Assembly: GCF_021233055.1 (NCBI RefSeq)
Contig: NZ_CP089538.1
Coordinates: 973,501 to 1,037,500 of the forward strand
Length of the DNA: 64,000 nt
Direction: 5' to 3'
DNA from: Spirosoma oryzicola
Lineage (GTDB): Bacteria; Bacteroidota; Bacteroidia; Cytophagales; Spirosomataceae
Part shown: positions 45,106 to 54,471 of the stretch, piece after piece
Numbering within the stretch: the stretch's first letter is position 1
Layout: each line of letters starts with the position of its first letter
Made by a program: the position numbers and the translations under genes
The notes under the pieces: model-generated
What the model was told of the DNA's origin: nothing
Databases searched by the model: none
What the model saw: only the letters and a program-made list of their open reading frames with translations

Positions 45106-48100
45106 TTATAGTTCAGTTCCTTCTTCAATCGGCTCCGGTATGTGTTTACCGGTAGAGTCCAGCGCAGTTGGCCGTGGTCGACGACGGTTGACCAGGTAAA
45201 AAAGCGGAGGGATAATCAAAGGTGTAAGCACTAGCGTCGTTGTTAGGCCACCAATAATCACTGTAGCCAGCGGACGCTGTACATCGGAGCCAATACCGCT
45301 TGAAATAGCTGCCGGTACAAGACCAATGATGGCTACCACCATAATCGCCATGATTGCCCGGAATTGCTCCTGCGCCGTTTCGATCGTAATGTCAAGCAGC
45401 GGTTTCTGACTAGCCAGCAGGTTTCGGTTCAGGGCCGATACGAGCAACACACCCGCCATCACGGATATACCAAAGATAGACACAAAGCCAACCCCCGCCG
45501 AAACGTTGAAATTGTAGCCTCGTAGCAACAACGCACCAATGCCACCCGCCAGGGCAAAAAGTAGGCAGGTTAAGGTAAGCAGCGTATCGCGTACGTTGCC
45601 GTAGAGCATAAAGAGAAATAAGAATACGACCACAATGGTCAGAGGAATCGAAATACTTAGTTGACCACCCGCCCGTTCGAGGTTTTCGTACTGACCGCCG
45701 TAGATAACGCTGTATCCTTCGGGAATCTTGACGTGCTGACTAACTTTTTGACTGATTTCCTTGACAAAACCGCCCTGGTCGCGACCCCGAATGTTGGTAC
45801 GTACCGTAATCATACGCTTGCCGTTGATGCGGTAAATGTTTGTCTGCCCCTGCACGTACCGGATATCGGCTAGTTCGTTCATCGGAATCAAAGCGCCCGT
45901 GGCGGAGGGAACTTGCAATTGCCGAACGGCGTCGATGCTGCCTCGACTTTCGGGCGTAAAACGAACCATAATATCGTAACGCTTGGCTTCGTCGTAAATC
46001 GTGCCGACGGCTTTACCCCCGATAGCGGCTTCGATCATATTCTCAATTTCGGACACGTTGATTCCGTAACGGGCGGCTGCCGGACGGTTGATCGTGATAG
46101 CAAGCTGGTCCTGCGGTCCTTCCTGTTCGATATTTACCGAAACCGCTCCGTTCATGCCCCGCACGAGTGCCGCAATGCTGTCGGCTTTGGCGCGCATAAG
46201 CGTTAGGTCGTTGCCGACGACCGATATGGCTAAATCTGCCGCGCTTCCCGTTACGATTTCCATCACCTGATCGATAATCGGTTGGCCCGACGAAAAGAAG
46301 GCACCCGGAAAGGCTTCTTGTAATTCGTTCTGCATCAGCCGCACAATTTCTTTCTTAGAAATACTGTCCGACCAGGTACTGTAATCCTTTAAACCTACCA
46401 GAATTTCGGTTCGGTCGGAGGGGAAGGGGTCGGTTCCGTCATCGTTGCGTCCCGACTGTGTAATGACGAAGCTAACCGGCTTGTATTTGGCAATGATATC
46501 GCGGATTTTGGGCGCGATCTTGGCGTTTTCCTGAATTGTAATGCCTGATGGCATAAAAGCCCGCATAAAAATGGAGCCTTCATCGAGTTCCGGCAGAAAT
46601 TCGGTTCCCAGCTTAAGACCAAAGCCAATCATAACCAGTACGATTGCCAGACCCGCACCTACGACGAACCGAGGGAATCGGAACAAGGTCGAGTGGAGCA
46701 ACCACTGGTACCCTTTTTCCAACGGCGACAGCAAGAAGTTTTTGTGTTCTTTGAGCGGTTTGCCGTCAGGAGCAAGGGCTTTACGAAACGCAAATGAAAT
46801 CAGTACCGGGATAACCGTTAGTGCGCAAATAAGTGAACCGATAACGGCAAACGACAAGGTCAAGGCCATTGGGCTAAAGAGCTTGCCCTCCACCCGCTGC
46901 ATCAACAGAATCGGCATGTAGGCCAGGATGATGATCGTAACCGAAAAGAAAATTTCGCGGGCTACCTCACCGGCAGATCGGGCCGTAACGTTGACGATGC
47001 CCTGGTTGCGTTCGGCGGGTCCTGATGACCGATACCTACGGATAAGGTGTTCGGCCATGACGCTGGCTCCGTCCACAATGATACCAAAGTCAATCGCGCC
47101 CAACGACAACAGGTTAGCTGGAATACCCACCAGCTTCATCAGGATAAAGGCAAATAGAAGCGAAAACGGTATCGTGACCGTAACGACCAGGGCCGCTCGT
47201 AGACTGCCCAAAAACAGCACCAGCAGGATCACAACAATCGAGATGCCTTCGATAAGCGTATGGGCAACGGTTTCGAGCGAGTGATCGATCAAAAAGCCCC
47301 GGTCGTAAAGAACCCGCAGGTGAACACCCTTCGGTAATTCGTTGGCTTCGAGATCCGCAATTTTAGCCTTGAGCAGTTCGAGTACTTCACTTGGGTTTTC
47401 ACCCCGGCGCAGCAGCACGATGCCCTCGGTAGAACCAACCTCATCCAGATGCTCGTCGGGAATCCGATAACCCAGAATACCCGACGGCGAAGGAGGATTG
47501 ATCTCGACGCTGGCCACATCACGGACAAGCACGGGTACGCCTTCGTTCGTTTTCAGGACGATGTTCTGAATGTCTTCCGGTGATTTCAATGCGCCCAACC
47601 CACGAACGGCAAAACCTTGTCCTCCTCGAGCAATGATATTTCCTCCCGTATTCTGATTGTTATTCTGAACAGCCGCGATGACTTCCTGCAAGGTCAGGCT
47701 GTACTTGCGAAGCTTGGCCGGATCGGGAATGACCTGATACTGCTTGATAGGTCCGCCAAAGGTTGTTACGTCTGCCAGACCCGGTACCTGCAACAACTGC
47801 GGAATAATCGTCCAGTCCTGCAAATCGCGCAATTGCATGGGGGTTATGCTCGACGGTGCTTCGATAACGTACCGGTAGATCTCACCAACCGCCGTCGTCA
47901 GCGGAGCCAGTTCGGGTTCGACACCTTCGGGAAGCTGCGCTCCGCTCAACCGTTCGATAATCTGCTGACGGGCAAAGTAATCGGTAACGGTTTCGTCGAA
48001 ATTCAACTGAACGACTGACAAGCCAAAGATCGTCCGGGAGCGCCGGTCCGTTACGTGCGGCACGTTGTTGAGTACCCGCTCGATGGGAATCGTCACCTGC

Positions 48101-48288
48101 TGTTCGACTTCCTCGGCGGCCCGACCGTCGTATTTGGCGATGATAATAACGTTGGTGTCGGCAATATCGGGGTAGGCTTCGATCTTGAGAAGTTTGAAGC
48201 ACCATAACCCCAATCCCATTAGCGCAATAGCCAGACCGACTACGGCCCAGCGATTTTTCAGGGAAAATGTTATTAGTTTCTGAATCAT
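45106..48288 (-). CDS. Heavy-metal efflux RND transporter (CusA/CzcA family)
   Basis: 1060 residues with the RND layout: TM1 after the N-terminus, two large periplasmic loops, and two groups of six helices. HME-subfamily blocks include GAIDFGIIVDGASVMAEHLIRRYR with the proton-relay Asp in helix 4, FLPELDEGSIFMRAFMPSGI and VGPEQDQL-like EGPQDQLAITINRPAAARYG. It pumps a metal cation (Cu/Ag or Co/Zn/Cd) out through a TolC-type channel using proton flow. The Met pair of CusA cannot be placed by eye, so the metal is open. Third gene of the operon TolC-MFP-RND, 40 bp after the MFP gene. Confidence 0.93.
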   Translation of the reverse strand: MIQKLITFSLKNRWAVVGLAIALMGLGLWCFKLLKIEAYPDIADTNVIIIAKYDGRAAEEVEQQVTIPIERVLNNVPHVTDRRSRTIFGLSVVQLNFDETVTDYFARQQIIERLSGAQLPEGVEPELAPLTTAVGEIYRYVIEAPSSITPMQLRDLQDWTIIPQLLQVPGLADVTTFGGPIKQYQVIPDPAKLRKYSLTLQEVIAAVQNNNQNTGGNIIARGGQGFAVRGLGALKSPEDIQNIVLKTNEGVPVLVRDVASVEINPPSPSGILGYRIPDEHLDEVGSTEGIVLLRRGENPSEVLELLKAKIADLEANELPKGVHLRVLYDRGFLIDHSLETVAHTLIEGISIVVILLVLFLGSLRAALVVTVTIPFSLLFAFILMKLVGIPANLLSLGAIDFGIIVDGASVMAEHLIRRYRSSGPAERNQGIVNVTARSAGEVAREIFFSVTIIILAYMPILLMQRVEGKLFSPMALTLSFAVIGSLICALTVIPVLISFAFRKALAPDGKPLKEHKNFLLSPLEKGYQWLLHSTLFRFPRFVVGAGLAIVLVMIGFGLKLGTEFLPELDEGSIFMRAFMPSGITIQENAKIAPKIRDIIAKYKPVSFVITQSGRNDDGTDPFPSDRTEILVGLKDYSTWSDSISKKEIVRLMQNELQEAFPGAFFSSGQPIIDQVMEIVTGSAADLAISVVGNDLTLMRAKADSIAALVRGMNGAVSVNIEQEGPQDQLAITINRPAAARYGINVSEIENMIEAAIGGKAVGTIYDEAKRYDIMVRFTPESRGSIDAVRQLQVPSATGALIPMNELADIRYVQGQTNIYRINGKRMITVRTNIRGRDQGGFVKEISQKVSQHVKIPEGYSVIYGGQYENLERAGGQLSISIPLTIVVVFLFLFMLYGNVRDTLLTLTCLLFALAGGIGALLLRGYNFNVSAGVGFVSIFGISVMAGVLLVSALNRNLLASQKPLLDITIETAQEQFRAIMAIMVVAIIGLVPAAISSGIGSDVQRPLATVIIGGLTTTLVLTPLIIPPLFYLVNRRRPRPTALDSTGKHIPEPIEEGTEL

Positions 48289-48328
48289 GTATACAGACCG
48301 GAGCTAACTCCAGAAGCTGGCCCCGTTG

Positions 48329-49288
48329 TTAATAGCCAAAACTTAAGCCTTTCAATTGTAGGGTATTGACGACGACAACCGACTCATTCTCGCGTAAACC
48401 GCCAAGAACAACGATCCGGTCATTGCGTTGCTGACCGAGCTGTACTGCCCGACGTTCAATCGCCTGCTGACCGGTTTGTACAAAGACGTAATCGCGGCCC
48501 TGCACCGTCACGACGGCATCGCGTGAGACAGTCATAAACTTGCCTTCCGTTACGCCAAAGCCTACCGTGGCAAACATGCCCGCCTTGAGCCGTCCGTCGG
48601 GGTTGGGTACCGAAATGCGCAGCTTGATCTGTCGGGTCGTGTTATCGACATAGTCGTTGACGTTATCGATACGGCCCGCAAACCGCTCGTTGGGGAACGA
48701 TGTGAAATTGAGCGTACAGGGCAGCCCTTTCGTGATGGCGCCAAACTGGTTTTCCGGAATTTCGCAAACCACCAGAATCGTGTTGGGTCGGGCGCGTCTT
48801 AACTCTTCGGGGTCGAAACCCGCTAACTTAAGCGTCGCTTCATCCGATATAATGGCCGCTTCTTCGTTGGCGAGTTGCGTTTGGGCTTCGATCACTTCTT
48901 TGCCCGATGCCGCACCGTGAGCCTGCAAATCTTTTACCCGTTCAAGGTTACCCCGCTCGGTCTGGATATTGATCCGGTGTTGCAGAATGGCGGTGTAGTT
49001 GTTGGACAGGCTCGGATCATCAAATAATACGAGCCGTTCTGCCGGGTTTTCACTCGACTTCAGGACCATCGCGGCTACGTGTCCCGGTGCCGCAAAGTCG
49101 GTCCGGATGGTTTCTGAGCGGGTCGGTTGTGTCGTGAACGAGCGCATCATAACCGTATCCGGAAACGCTATGCGGTTGCCGTCGGGACTGACCGTGGGGC
49201 GCGGAATCGAGTTAGCAACTGGTTTAGGTTTATCCTTGCAGCCCGCGATTGCTAGAAAGATGAAGAAAAATAGGGGATAGAGCTTCAT
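48329..49288 (-). CDS. RND efflux membrane fusion lipoprotein (CusB/CzcB-like)
   Basis: 319 residues. Lipoprotein signal with IAGCKDK (Cys at 16). A short coiled-coil hairpin (ILQHRINIQTERGNLERVKDLQAHGAASGKEVIEAQTQLANEE), a beta-barrel domain (TLNFTSFPNERFAGRIDNVNDYVDNTTRQIKLRISVPNP) and a membrane-proximal domain ending in LGGLRENESVVVVNTLQLKG. Shorter than CusB (about 380 residues), since the first half of the lipoyl-like domain is reduced. Bridges the RND pump to the outer-membrane channel. Starts two bases after the TolC-like gene. Confidence 0.9.
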   Translation of the reverse strand: MKLYPLFFFIFLAIAGCKDKPKPVANSIPRPTVSPDGNRIAFPDTVMMRSFTTQPTRSETIRTDFAAPGHVAAMVLKSSENPAERLVLFDDPSLSNNYTAILQHRINIQTERGNLERVKDLQAHGAASGKEVIEAQTQLANEEAAIISDEATLKLAGFDPEELRRARPNTILVVCEIPENQFGAITKGLPCTLNFTSFPNERFAGRIDNVNDYVDNTTRQIKLRISVPNPDGRLKAGMFATVGFGVTEGKFMTVSRDAVVTVQGRDYVFVQTGQQAIERRAVQLGQQRNDRIVVLGGLRENESVVVVNTLQLKGLSFGY

Positions 49289-49290
49289 GG

Positions 49291-50574
49291 TCAGTACGAG
49301 TTGATCTGGCCGGTTGCATACAGCAATCGAACGTAATTTTGACGGTAGGTGTAGAGCGTTTCGTAGTAAGCGGTTTGCGTGTCGAACCAGGCCGTTTGCG
49401 CTTGCAGCAAGTCAATCAAGGTAGTTGCTCCCCGCAGATACGCGTAGCGCACCGAAGCCAGCACCTGATCGGCGTCGCGCCGGATGCCGGTATAGCGATC
49501 AACGTTCTGGCGGCTGGTCATAAAAGACTGGTAAGCTGTTTGCACTTCCGCCTGGATGCGAGCCTGAACAAAAGCGGCTTGCTGACCGGCCTGCTCCTGC
49601 AACACTCGCGACTTCTGAATCTCACCCTGATTTCGGCTGTACACCGGTAGTTCCAGCGTAATGAAAACACCGGCGTAGGGTATTGCATTTTGCGGGTTCC
49701 AGATAAAACCCGCTTCGTTGCGGGGCTTCGCCAGCACTTGCTGTAAATCCACGTTGCGCCGGGCCGTTTCGAGATTGGCTTCCGCTACTCTCACGTCCGA
49801 GCGCGTAGTAGTCGCCAGGTGGAGCAGACTATCAGCGCTCGCGATCACCGTCGGGTAGAGCTTAAGCGGATTAAAAACGGTTGCGCTGACAATAGAATCA
49901 TTCATCGCCACGCTGACGCTGTCGGTTGTTCCCAAGATCAGCCTCAGTTCGTTCAGGCGGTTACGGAGTTCCTGCTGGGCGGTACGAGTCTGAAGGTCAT
50001 ATTGATCCGAAATCAGTTGTGTACGGGTCAGATCCGTATTGCTGATAACCAGATTTTTCAGCCGCACCTTATTTAACTGAACAAGCGTATCGACGTTTGA
50101 CTTAGCGCGTTGCAACAGCGAAAGCTGAATACGGGCGTACCAGGCGTCCAGAAAGCGGTTGGCCGCATCGAAGAGCAGATTACGTTCGGTTTCGTCCACG
50201 CTCCGGGTTGCCAAGGCGGTATTGGCTTCGGCAAAACGGCTTCGATAGAGACGCTTGTTGTGAATATCAAACTCTTTGGTAGCCTGAAGCCAGAACTGCC
50301 GTCGTTGCCGACTAAACGGTCCTACCGCTTCAGCGCCGGGCGTTGGCGTGAGTTGAATCAGGGTCTGGTTGTTCAGAACTGGGTTAGGACGCAGATTGGC
50401 CGTTACCTGGTCGGCCTGAGCCGCATTGATATTTAGCCGCTCAACGCGCAAGGCTGGGCTGTTCGTACGAACTTGCTGTAGAGCCTGGCGTAACGTCAAA
50501 GGCGTCTGAGCCGAAGCTGCTACGCTTAGGAAACTCAGCCACAACAGACAATGGATAACGTTTTTTGGAAGCAT
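49291..50574 (-). CDS. TolC-family outer-membrane efflux channel
   Basis: 427 residues with signal peptide (LLWLSFLSVAASAQ). The long paired helices of OEP proteins are visible: LTLRQALQQVRTNSPALRVERLNINAAQADQVTANLRPNP at the start, and the second half beginning IASADSLLHLATTTRSDVRVAEANLETARRNVDLQQ, ending GATTLIDLLQAQTAWFDTQTAYYETLYTYRQNYVRL. Outer-membrane exit duct for the metal pump. First gene of the operon; next gene starts 2 bp away. Confidence 0.93.
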   Translation of the reverse strand: MLPKNVIHCLLWLSFLSVAASAQTPLTLRQALQQVRTNSPALRVERLNINAAQADQVTANLRPNPVLNNQTLIQLTPTPGAEAVGPFSRQRRQFWLQATKEFDIHNKRLYRSRFAEANTALATRSVDETERNLLFDAANRFLDAWYARIQLSLLQRAKSNVDTLVQLNKVRLKNLVISNTDLTRTQLISDQYDLQTRTAQQELRNRLNELRLILGTTDSVSVAMNDSIVSATVFNPLKLYPTVIASADSLLHLATTTRSDVRVAEANLETARRNVDLQQVLAKPRNEAGFIWNPQNAIPYAGVFITLELPVYSRNQGEIQKSRVLQEQAGQQAAFVQARIQAEVQTAYQSFMTSRQNVDRYTGIRRDADQVLASVRYAYLRGATTLIDLLQAQTAWFDTQTAYYETLYTYRQNYVRLLYATGQINSY

Positions 50575-50983
50575 TCGATCAAAAAGAACTCAACAAAATA
50601 ACATGGATCGAATGCCAAAACGGTTATAAGGTCAATTAAAAGGTTGTTAAATATACTTAGTATTTTCTGACTAATCGCTTAAAGTAAGTCTTTGACTTCC
50701 GGGGCTATATAACCCTGCTTAGCTGGTAGGTATTTGTCAGAGATCGGTATTTTAGAGAGCCGTTCACGACAGTGTCAGCCGAGACTAGTTGTTAGAAGCG
50801 GTTATCAAATAGAAGCCGCCCAATAGTCCGTTTGCTCAGTCGTCCTTGCTTTGATACCACTCATCCCGGCAAGCAACCGCTCCGGTAGTTTGTAATGCAT
50901 AGTACTAGCTAGAGCCTATATCTTTGTTTCACCAATCAGAACAACATTAACTACCTTTTGAACACAGCAAAAAATCTACTACC
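50575..50983. other. Divergent intergenic region upstream of the efflux operon
   Basis: 409 bp between the divergent TolC-like gene and the small secreted gene at 50984. It contains the box TATCTTTG (50919-50926) for the plus-strand gene. No regulator gene or obvious operator palindrome for the metal operon was seen, and no coding frame. Confidence 0.45.
50919..50926 (+). promoter_or_regulatory. -7 box upstream of the small secreted gene
   Basis: TATCTTTG, exact TAnnTTTG, 58 bp upstream of the ATG at 50984. A TTTG at 50889-50892 is 26 bp away, longer than the usual 19. Confidence 0.5.
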
Positions 50984-51379
50984 ATGAAAACGATCATCAA
51001 ATCCCTGTTCTTTGCTCTTTCAGTAAGTGTACTTACTTCATTCGCAGCCCTGGCCGAAGGTAACCCTGAACGTCCCGCAGCCGCAGCCTCGTTTAAATCC
51101 GGTGTGTACACCACAACGCAGGGTAAACTAAGCATCGCACTCGATAAGCAGACGGGGGGCACCGTCGATGTTCGGTTGAAAAACTCGGAAGGTGCAATTG
51201 TGTACAGTAAGCGCCTGAGCAAGAACGAAAGTACGTGCCGAATGCGCCTGGACATGAGTGAGTTACCGGATGGTGCTTACCAGTTGGAAATTACCAATGG
51301 CGTAGAGATGACGAAGCAGAACGTAACGCTATCAACTAAAAAACCAACCATGCCTAGTCGTCTGGTAGCCGTTAATTAA
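50984..51379 (+). CDS. Small secreted beta-sandwich protein of unknown function
   Basis: 131 residues. Signal peptide (MKTIIKSLFFALSVSVLTSFAALA). The mature part is one small beta-sandwich: VDVRLKNSEGAIVYSKRL, then MRLDMSELPDGAYQLEITNGVEMTKQNVTL. The pattern L-N-x-x-G-x-x-V ... L-x-x-G-x-Y-x-L-x-I resembles the C-terminal sorting domains of the type IX system and DUF3244, but a large passenger is missing, so I treat it as a free-standing domain. Own promoter box and terminator. Confidence 0.7.
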   Translation: MKTIIKSLFFALSVSVLTSFAALAEGNPERPAAAASFKSGVYTTTQGKLSIALDKQTGGTVDVRLKNSEGAIVYSKRLSKNESTCRMRLDMSELPDGAYQLEITNGVEMTKQNVTLSTKKPTMPSRLVAVN

Positions 51380-51401
51380 TAAACTGGACCTGATGTACAG
51401 T

Positions 51402-51435
51402 AAAAGCCCCGCCAAATTGGATTGGTGGGGCTTTT
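51402..51435. terminator. Bidirectional terminator
   Basis: 14-bp stem with one mismatch (51402-51415 and 51422-51435, AAAAGCCCCGCCAA against TTGGTGGGGCTTTT). Serves the convergent genes ending at 51379 and 51457. Confidence 0.85.
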
Positions 51436-51456
51436 CTTTTGAGAAAATAGGGGATG

Positions 51457-52617
51457 CTATAGCTTACTGAGCCGTTCGGCGGCTTCCTGCAATACGGCAT
51501 CGTCTTTGGCGAAGCAGAATCGTAAAATTCGGTAGTCGTTCTTTTGCTGGTAAAAAACAGACACGGGGATGGAAGCTACACCAATTTCTTTGGTCAGTCG
51601 CACCGCCAGCTCGTAGTCGGGTTCATCGCTGATGGCAGCGTAGGAAACCGTCTGAAAAAAGCTGCCTTCCGCCGGTTGGAACTGAAAACGCGACTGGCGT
51701 AAACCGTCCAGAAATAAGTCGCGCTTCCGCTCGTAGAAGTCCGACAAGTGCAGATAGTGTTCCGGCTCTTTCAAATAATCGGCCAGTGCGTACTGAATCG
51801 GTGTAACGGTGCTAAACGTCAGATACTGGTGAATTTTTCGGAATTCGGCACTTAACTCCTTCGGGGCCAGACAATACCCAATTTTCCAGCCGGTGATGTG
51901 AAATGTTTTACCAAACGAGCCGACCACAAACGTGCGTTCCTGTAGCAAAGGGTGCGTCATCAGCGAACGATGAACACGACCGTCGAAGAGAATATGCTCA
52001 TACACTTCGTCACTGACTACCCAAATGTCGCGCTCCTGAATCAGAGTAGCCAGTTGCTGAAGATCGTCCGCTGTCCAGACGCGCCCGGTTGGATTGTGGG
52101 GTGTGTTAACCAGAATCAGCCGGGTTTTGTCCGTGATTTTCTCGCTTACGGCCTGCCAGTCAACCCTATAGTTGGGTGGTGTCAATGACACGTAAACCGG
52201 AATCCCACCGTTCAGCTCGATGGCGGGTACGTAGCTGTCGTAAGCAGGTTCAAACACAATCACTTCATCGCCAGGCCGGACCACCGCCGTAATAGCCGCA
52301 AAAATAGCTTCCGTCGCGCCTGATGTGATAGTTACTTCATTGTCAGGGTCGTAGGCAACGTTGTAAAGTTCGAACGTTTTCTGAGCAAGGGCTTCGCGTA
52401 AGGCTGGTACACCCGTCATCGGCGCATACTGGTTGAAGCCAGTTCGCAAGTACCGTTCTGCGAAGGCCACTAATTCGGGCGAGCAATCGAACCCCGGAAA
52501 CCCCTGTGACAGGTTGATGGCTCCGTTTTCGGCTGCCAGCTTCGACATGACCGTGAAGATGGTCGTACCAACGTGGGGAAGCTTCGAGACAAGTCCTGGC
52601 CCGGCTATCGTATTCAT
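51457..52617 (-). CDS. Class I/II aminotransferase (methionine/kynurenine aminotransferase-like)
   Basis: 386 residues, fold type I PLP enzyme. Family blocks: INLSQGFPGFDCSPELV, NQYAPMTGVPALREALA, SGATEAIFAAI, LVNTPHNPTGRVW, VVSDEVYEHILFDG and the PLP lysine in GSFGKTFHITGWKIGY. The FPGF and HNPTG blocks and overall length match YbdL-type methionine aminotransferase and kynurenine aminotransferase. It would transaminate methionine or aromatic amino acids in the cytoplasm. Third gene of a tight run (14-bp gaps) with a small unknown gene and a DUF1684 gene. Confidence 0.9.
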   Translation of the reverse strand: MNTIAGPGLVSKLPHVGTTIFTVMSKLAAENGAINLSQGFPGFDCSPELVAFAERYLRTGFNQYAPMTGVPALREALAQKTFELYNVAYDPDNEVTITSGATEAIFAAITAVVRPGDEVIVFEPAYDSYVPAIELNGGIPVYVSLTPPNYRVDWQAVSEKITDKTRLILVNTPHNPTGRVWTADDLQQLATLIQERDIWVVSDEVYEHILFDGRVHRSLMTHPLLQERTFVVGSFGKTFHITGWKIGYCLAPKELSAEFRKIHQYLTFSTVTPIQYALADYLKEPEHYLHLSDFYERKRDLFLDGLRQSRFQFQPAEGSFFQTVSYAAISDEPDYELAVRLTKEIGVASIPVSVFYQQKNDYRILRFCFAKDDAVLQEAAERLSKL

Positions 52618-52631
52618 AAGTTTACTGGTAA

Positions 52632-52907
52632 TTAAGGTAATAGTTCGTGAAGCGCCAGGTCGATCGGTTGCAGGTAAGGGTCTAATTCGCTCGACGCTGA
52701 CAGTACCCGTAGCAGCATTACGTCATGGTTCTGCTGACAAACCCACAATTCCACAAACAAAGCGCCGATGGCATAAAGATGAATCCAGAAGTCAGGAATT
52801 TGCCTTACTTGCAGTGCCTGACCTTGCTGCTCGATGGCTTCCAGCTGTTCCTGATAGGTAAGGCGGTTAAAATAAGCCGCTTTGTTTAGGTTTCGGTCGT
52901 TTTGCAT
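52632..52907 (-). CDS. Small conserved protein of unknown function
   Basis: 91 residues, acidic, no signal peptide. Contains NKAAYFNRLTYQEQLEAIEQQGQALQVRQIPDFWIHLYAIGALFVELWV and ends in LDPYLQPIDLALHELLP. Seems mostly helical. No named family. Fourteen bases after the DUF1684 gene and 14 before the aminotransferase, so it is surely co-transcribed. Confidence 0.75.
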   Translation of the reverse strand: MQNDRNLNKAAYFNRLTYQEQLEAIEQQGQALQVRQIPDFWIHLYAIGALFVELWVCQQNHDVMLLRVLSASSELDPYLQPIDLALHELLP

Positions 52908-52921
52908 CGCACACCTGCCAA

Positions 52922-53845
52922 TCAGTGATCACCGTAACGCTTTTCTCCGGCGGTAACCGATAGAGCCAATTTATTTTGCTTGGGTGGCAACGGACAAGTG
53001 GCGTAGGGGGTAAAGGCGCAGGGCGGATTGATCGCCTGGTTGAAATCAAGTACAGTCGTGCCGTCGGCACCGGGCTTATCAACATACAGAAAACGACCGG
53101 AACCGTAGGTTTGATGCGCGTTGGTCAAGTCGCCAAACAAGATGAACAGCTTGGGTCCGTCGCCGACTGCGTCGAGCCGGTAGGTCTTTCCTGCTCGCTC
53201 AAAAACAAGCGTACCCGCCAGCGCTTGCTGCGACGTCATTCCAAGAACGTCCAGAATAGGAATCGTTTTGGGGACGGATGGAACTTCGAGTTTGGCATTC
53301 ACCCGCCAGCTTTCATCCACCGGAAAGCGGTCGATACCGTGAAACTCGCTCAGGTATGGGCTGTTCAGATCGCGTAGCCGCACACCGTATTTATCGCCCC
53401 GTTTGATGATAAACCACCGCAGCGATCCGTGTGCTAACGTTATAGAGTTGTCATCGGAACTGAAAATTGTAATGGGGGCCGTCACGGCCTTGCCATTTGC
53501 GGAAACTTCAGCTTCTTTGGGTGGTACGAAGCGAACTTCGCCTTTCTCCAGATATAACGCTCCCAGGTCGACGCGAGCGCCGGCTTCGGGGAAAGATACT
53601 GCAAAGTTAGTGCCGCGACCAAGCGAGTTTTTTCCCGCTTCGAGCCAAAACAAGCCCGCCAGATTAAGCCAGCCGTTTTCACTTTTCAAGGAGGTTACGC
53701 GCTCCTGGTGCCATTGATCTATCCTGGTGCGATACGCTGGATCATCAACTATCAGTCGGAAACCAGAAGCGGTTATAAGCGTCAGTAATAATGAAGCCGT
53801 CAGCCAGCGTGAACAAAGGAAAGTACGTTTCATCAGGTGTCTCAT
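52922..53845 (-). CDS. Exported DUF1684 protein
   Basis: 307 residues from the ATG at 53845 (MRHLMKRTFLCSRWLTASLLLTLITASGF), which puts a hydrophobic signal right at the start; the further upstream frame lacks this. DUF1684 blocks: RIDQWHQERVTSLKSENGWLNLAGLFWLEAGKNSLGRG, FHGIDRFPVDESWRVNAKLE, LFGDLTNAHQTYGSGRFLYVD and the Cys-containing INPPCAFTPYATCPLPPKQNKL near the end. The function of the family is not established. First gene of the aminotransferase operon. Confidence 0.88.
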   Translation of the reverse strand: MRHLMKRTFLCSRWLTASLLLTLITASGFRLIVDDPAYRTRIDQWHQERVTSLKSENGWLNLAGLFWLEAGKNSLGRGTNFAVSFPEAGARVDLGALYLEKGEVRFVPPKEAEVSANGKAVTAPITIFSSDDNSITLAHGSLRWFIIKRGDKYGVRLRDLNSPYLSEFHGIDRFPVDESWRVNAKLEVPSVPKTIPILDVLGMTSQQALAGTLVFERAGKTYRLDAVGDGPKLFILFGDLTNAHQTYGSGRFLYVDKPGADGTTVLDFNQAINPPCAFTPYATCPLPPKQNKLALSVTAGEKRYGDH

Positions 53846-54471
53846 GGTATTTTTTGTGCAAGGACAGAGTAGCTTTGTTAGTAAGTAAATGTATTCTATA
53901 GAGTTTATAGATTTATTTTTATGCGTTGAAACGCTTTGTCTGCAAACATAGCCGTTTGTCATTGCCAGTCAACGGTTTTGGCACTTTTTTTTGTTCCTCC
54001 CAACTGATTTACTGTGCGATATACTTTTATTTATAGTTTTTTGGATTTAGGGTTGGTGTTATTTAGAACACTTGATAGTAACTGCGAAGAAACGCTTCTC
54101 GGTAAATGCCTATTTTTCTTGCCCGTTTACAAAAAATTTATCGCTTTTTTGCGTGAACAGCTAAGCTAATTGGTTTATCCATGAATGAGTCTGTACAGTG
54201 ATCATCGGCGTGGTGTCGGTTTCTTAAAACCGATACATCATAGCAGCGGTTAGTGTCGGTTTTAAGAAACCGACACCACGCCGATGACCGTCGACACCGT
54301 GCCGAAAGCAATTCCGTCGTGGGTCTATACTACTGAAGCTAGTACTCATTCGTGGTTTTTGGTGTTCAATCTATTTTGCCAATTTCAGACAGTGAGGTTT
54401 GGTAAACTATGCGGGTGGCCCTGCCGACACCACAGCCAGGCTGTAAAAATCAATTATCGACACAGGATATT
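53846..54471. other. Gene-free region holding a palindromic repeat pair
   Basis: About 625 bp between the DUF1684 gene and the response regulator. The left part (53846-54200) is AT-rich with several T-runs. The inverted repeat pair at 54202-54287 is the main structure. The right part leads to the regulator start; no exact TAnnTTTG seen there. No coding frame. Confidence 0.5.
54202..54287. repeat. Inverted pair of the GTGTCGGTTT palindromic repeat
   Basis: Two cores at 54213-54236 and 54253-54276, each with arms GTGTCGGTTT / AAACCGACAC (one T for C in the first) around a TTAA or AAG-type centre, in opposite orientation and 16 bp apart, as at 36145-36208. The flanks TCATCGGCGTG and CACGCCGATGA extend the pair to a 35-bp inverted repeat with one mismatch (54202-54236 and 54253-54287). 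Confidence 0.9.

Noticed and set aside
50984..51379. Type IX secretion sorting domain
   Set aside because: The protein is a single short domain right after its signal peptide, without a passenger.
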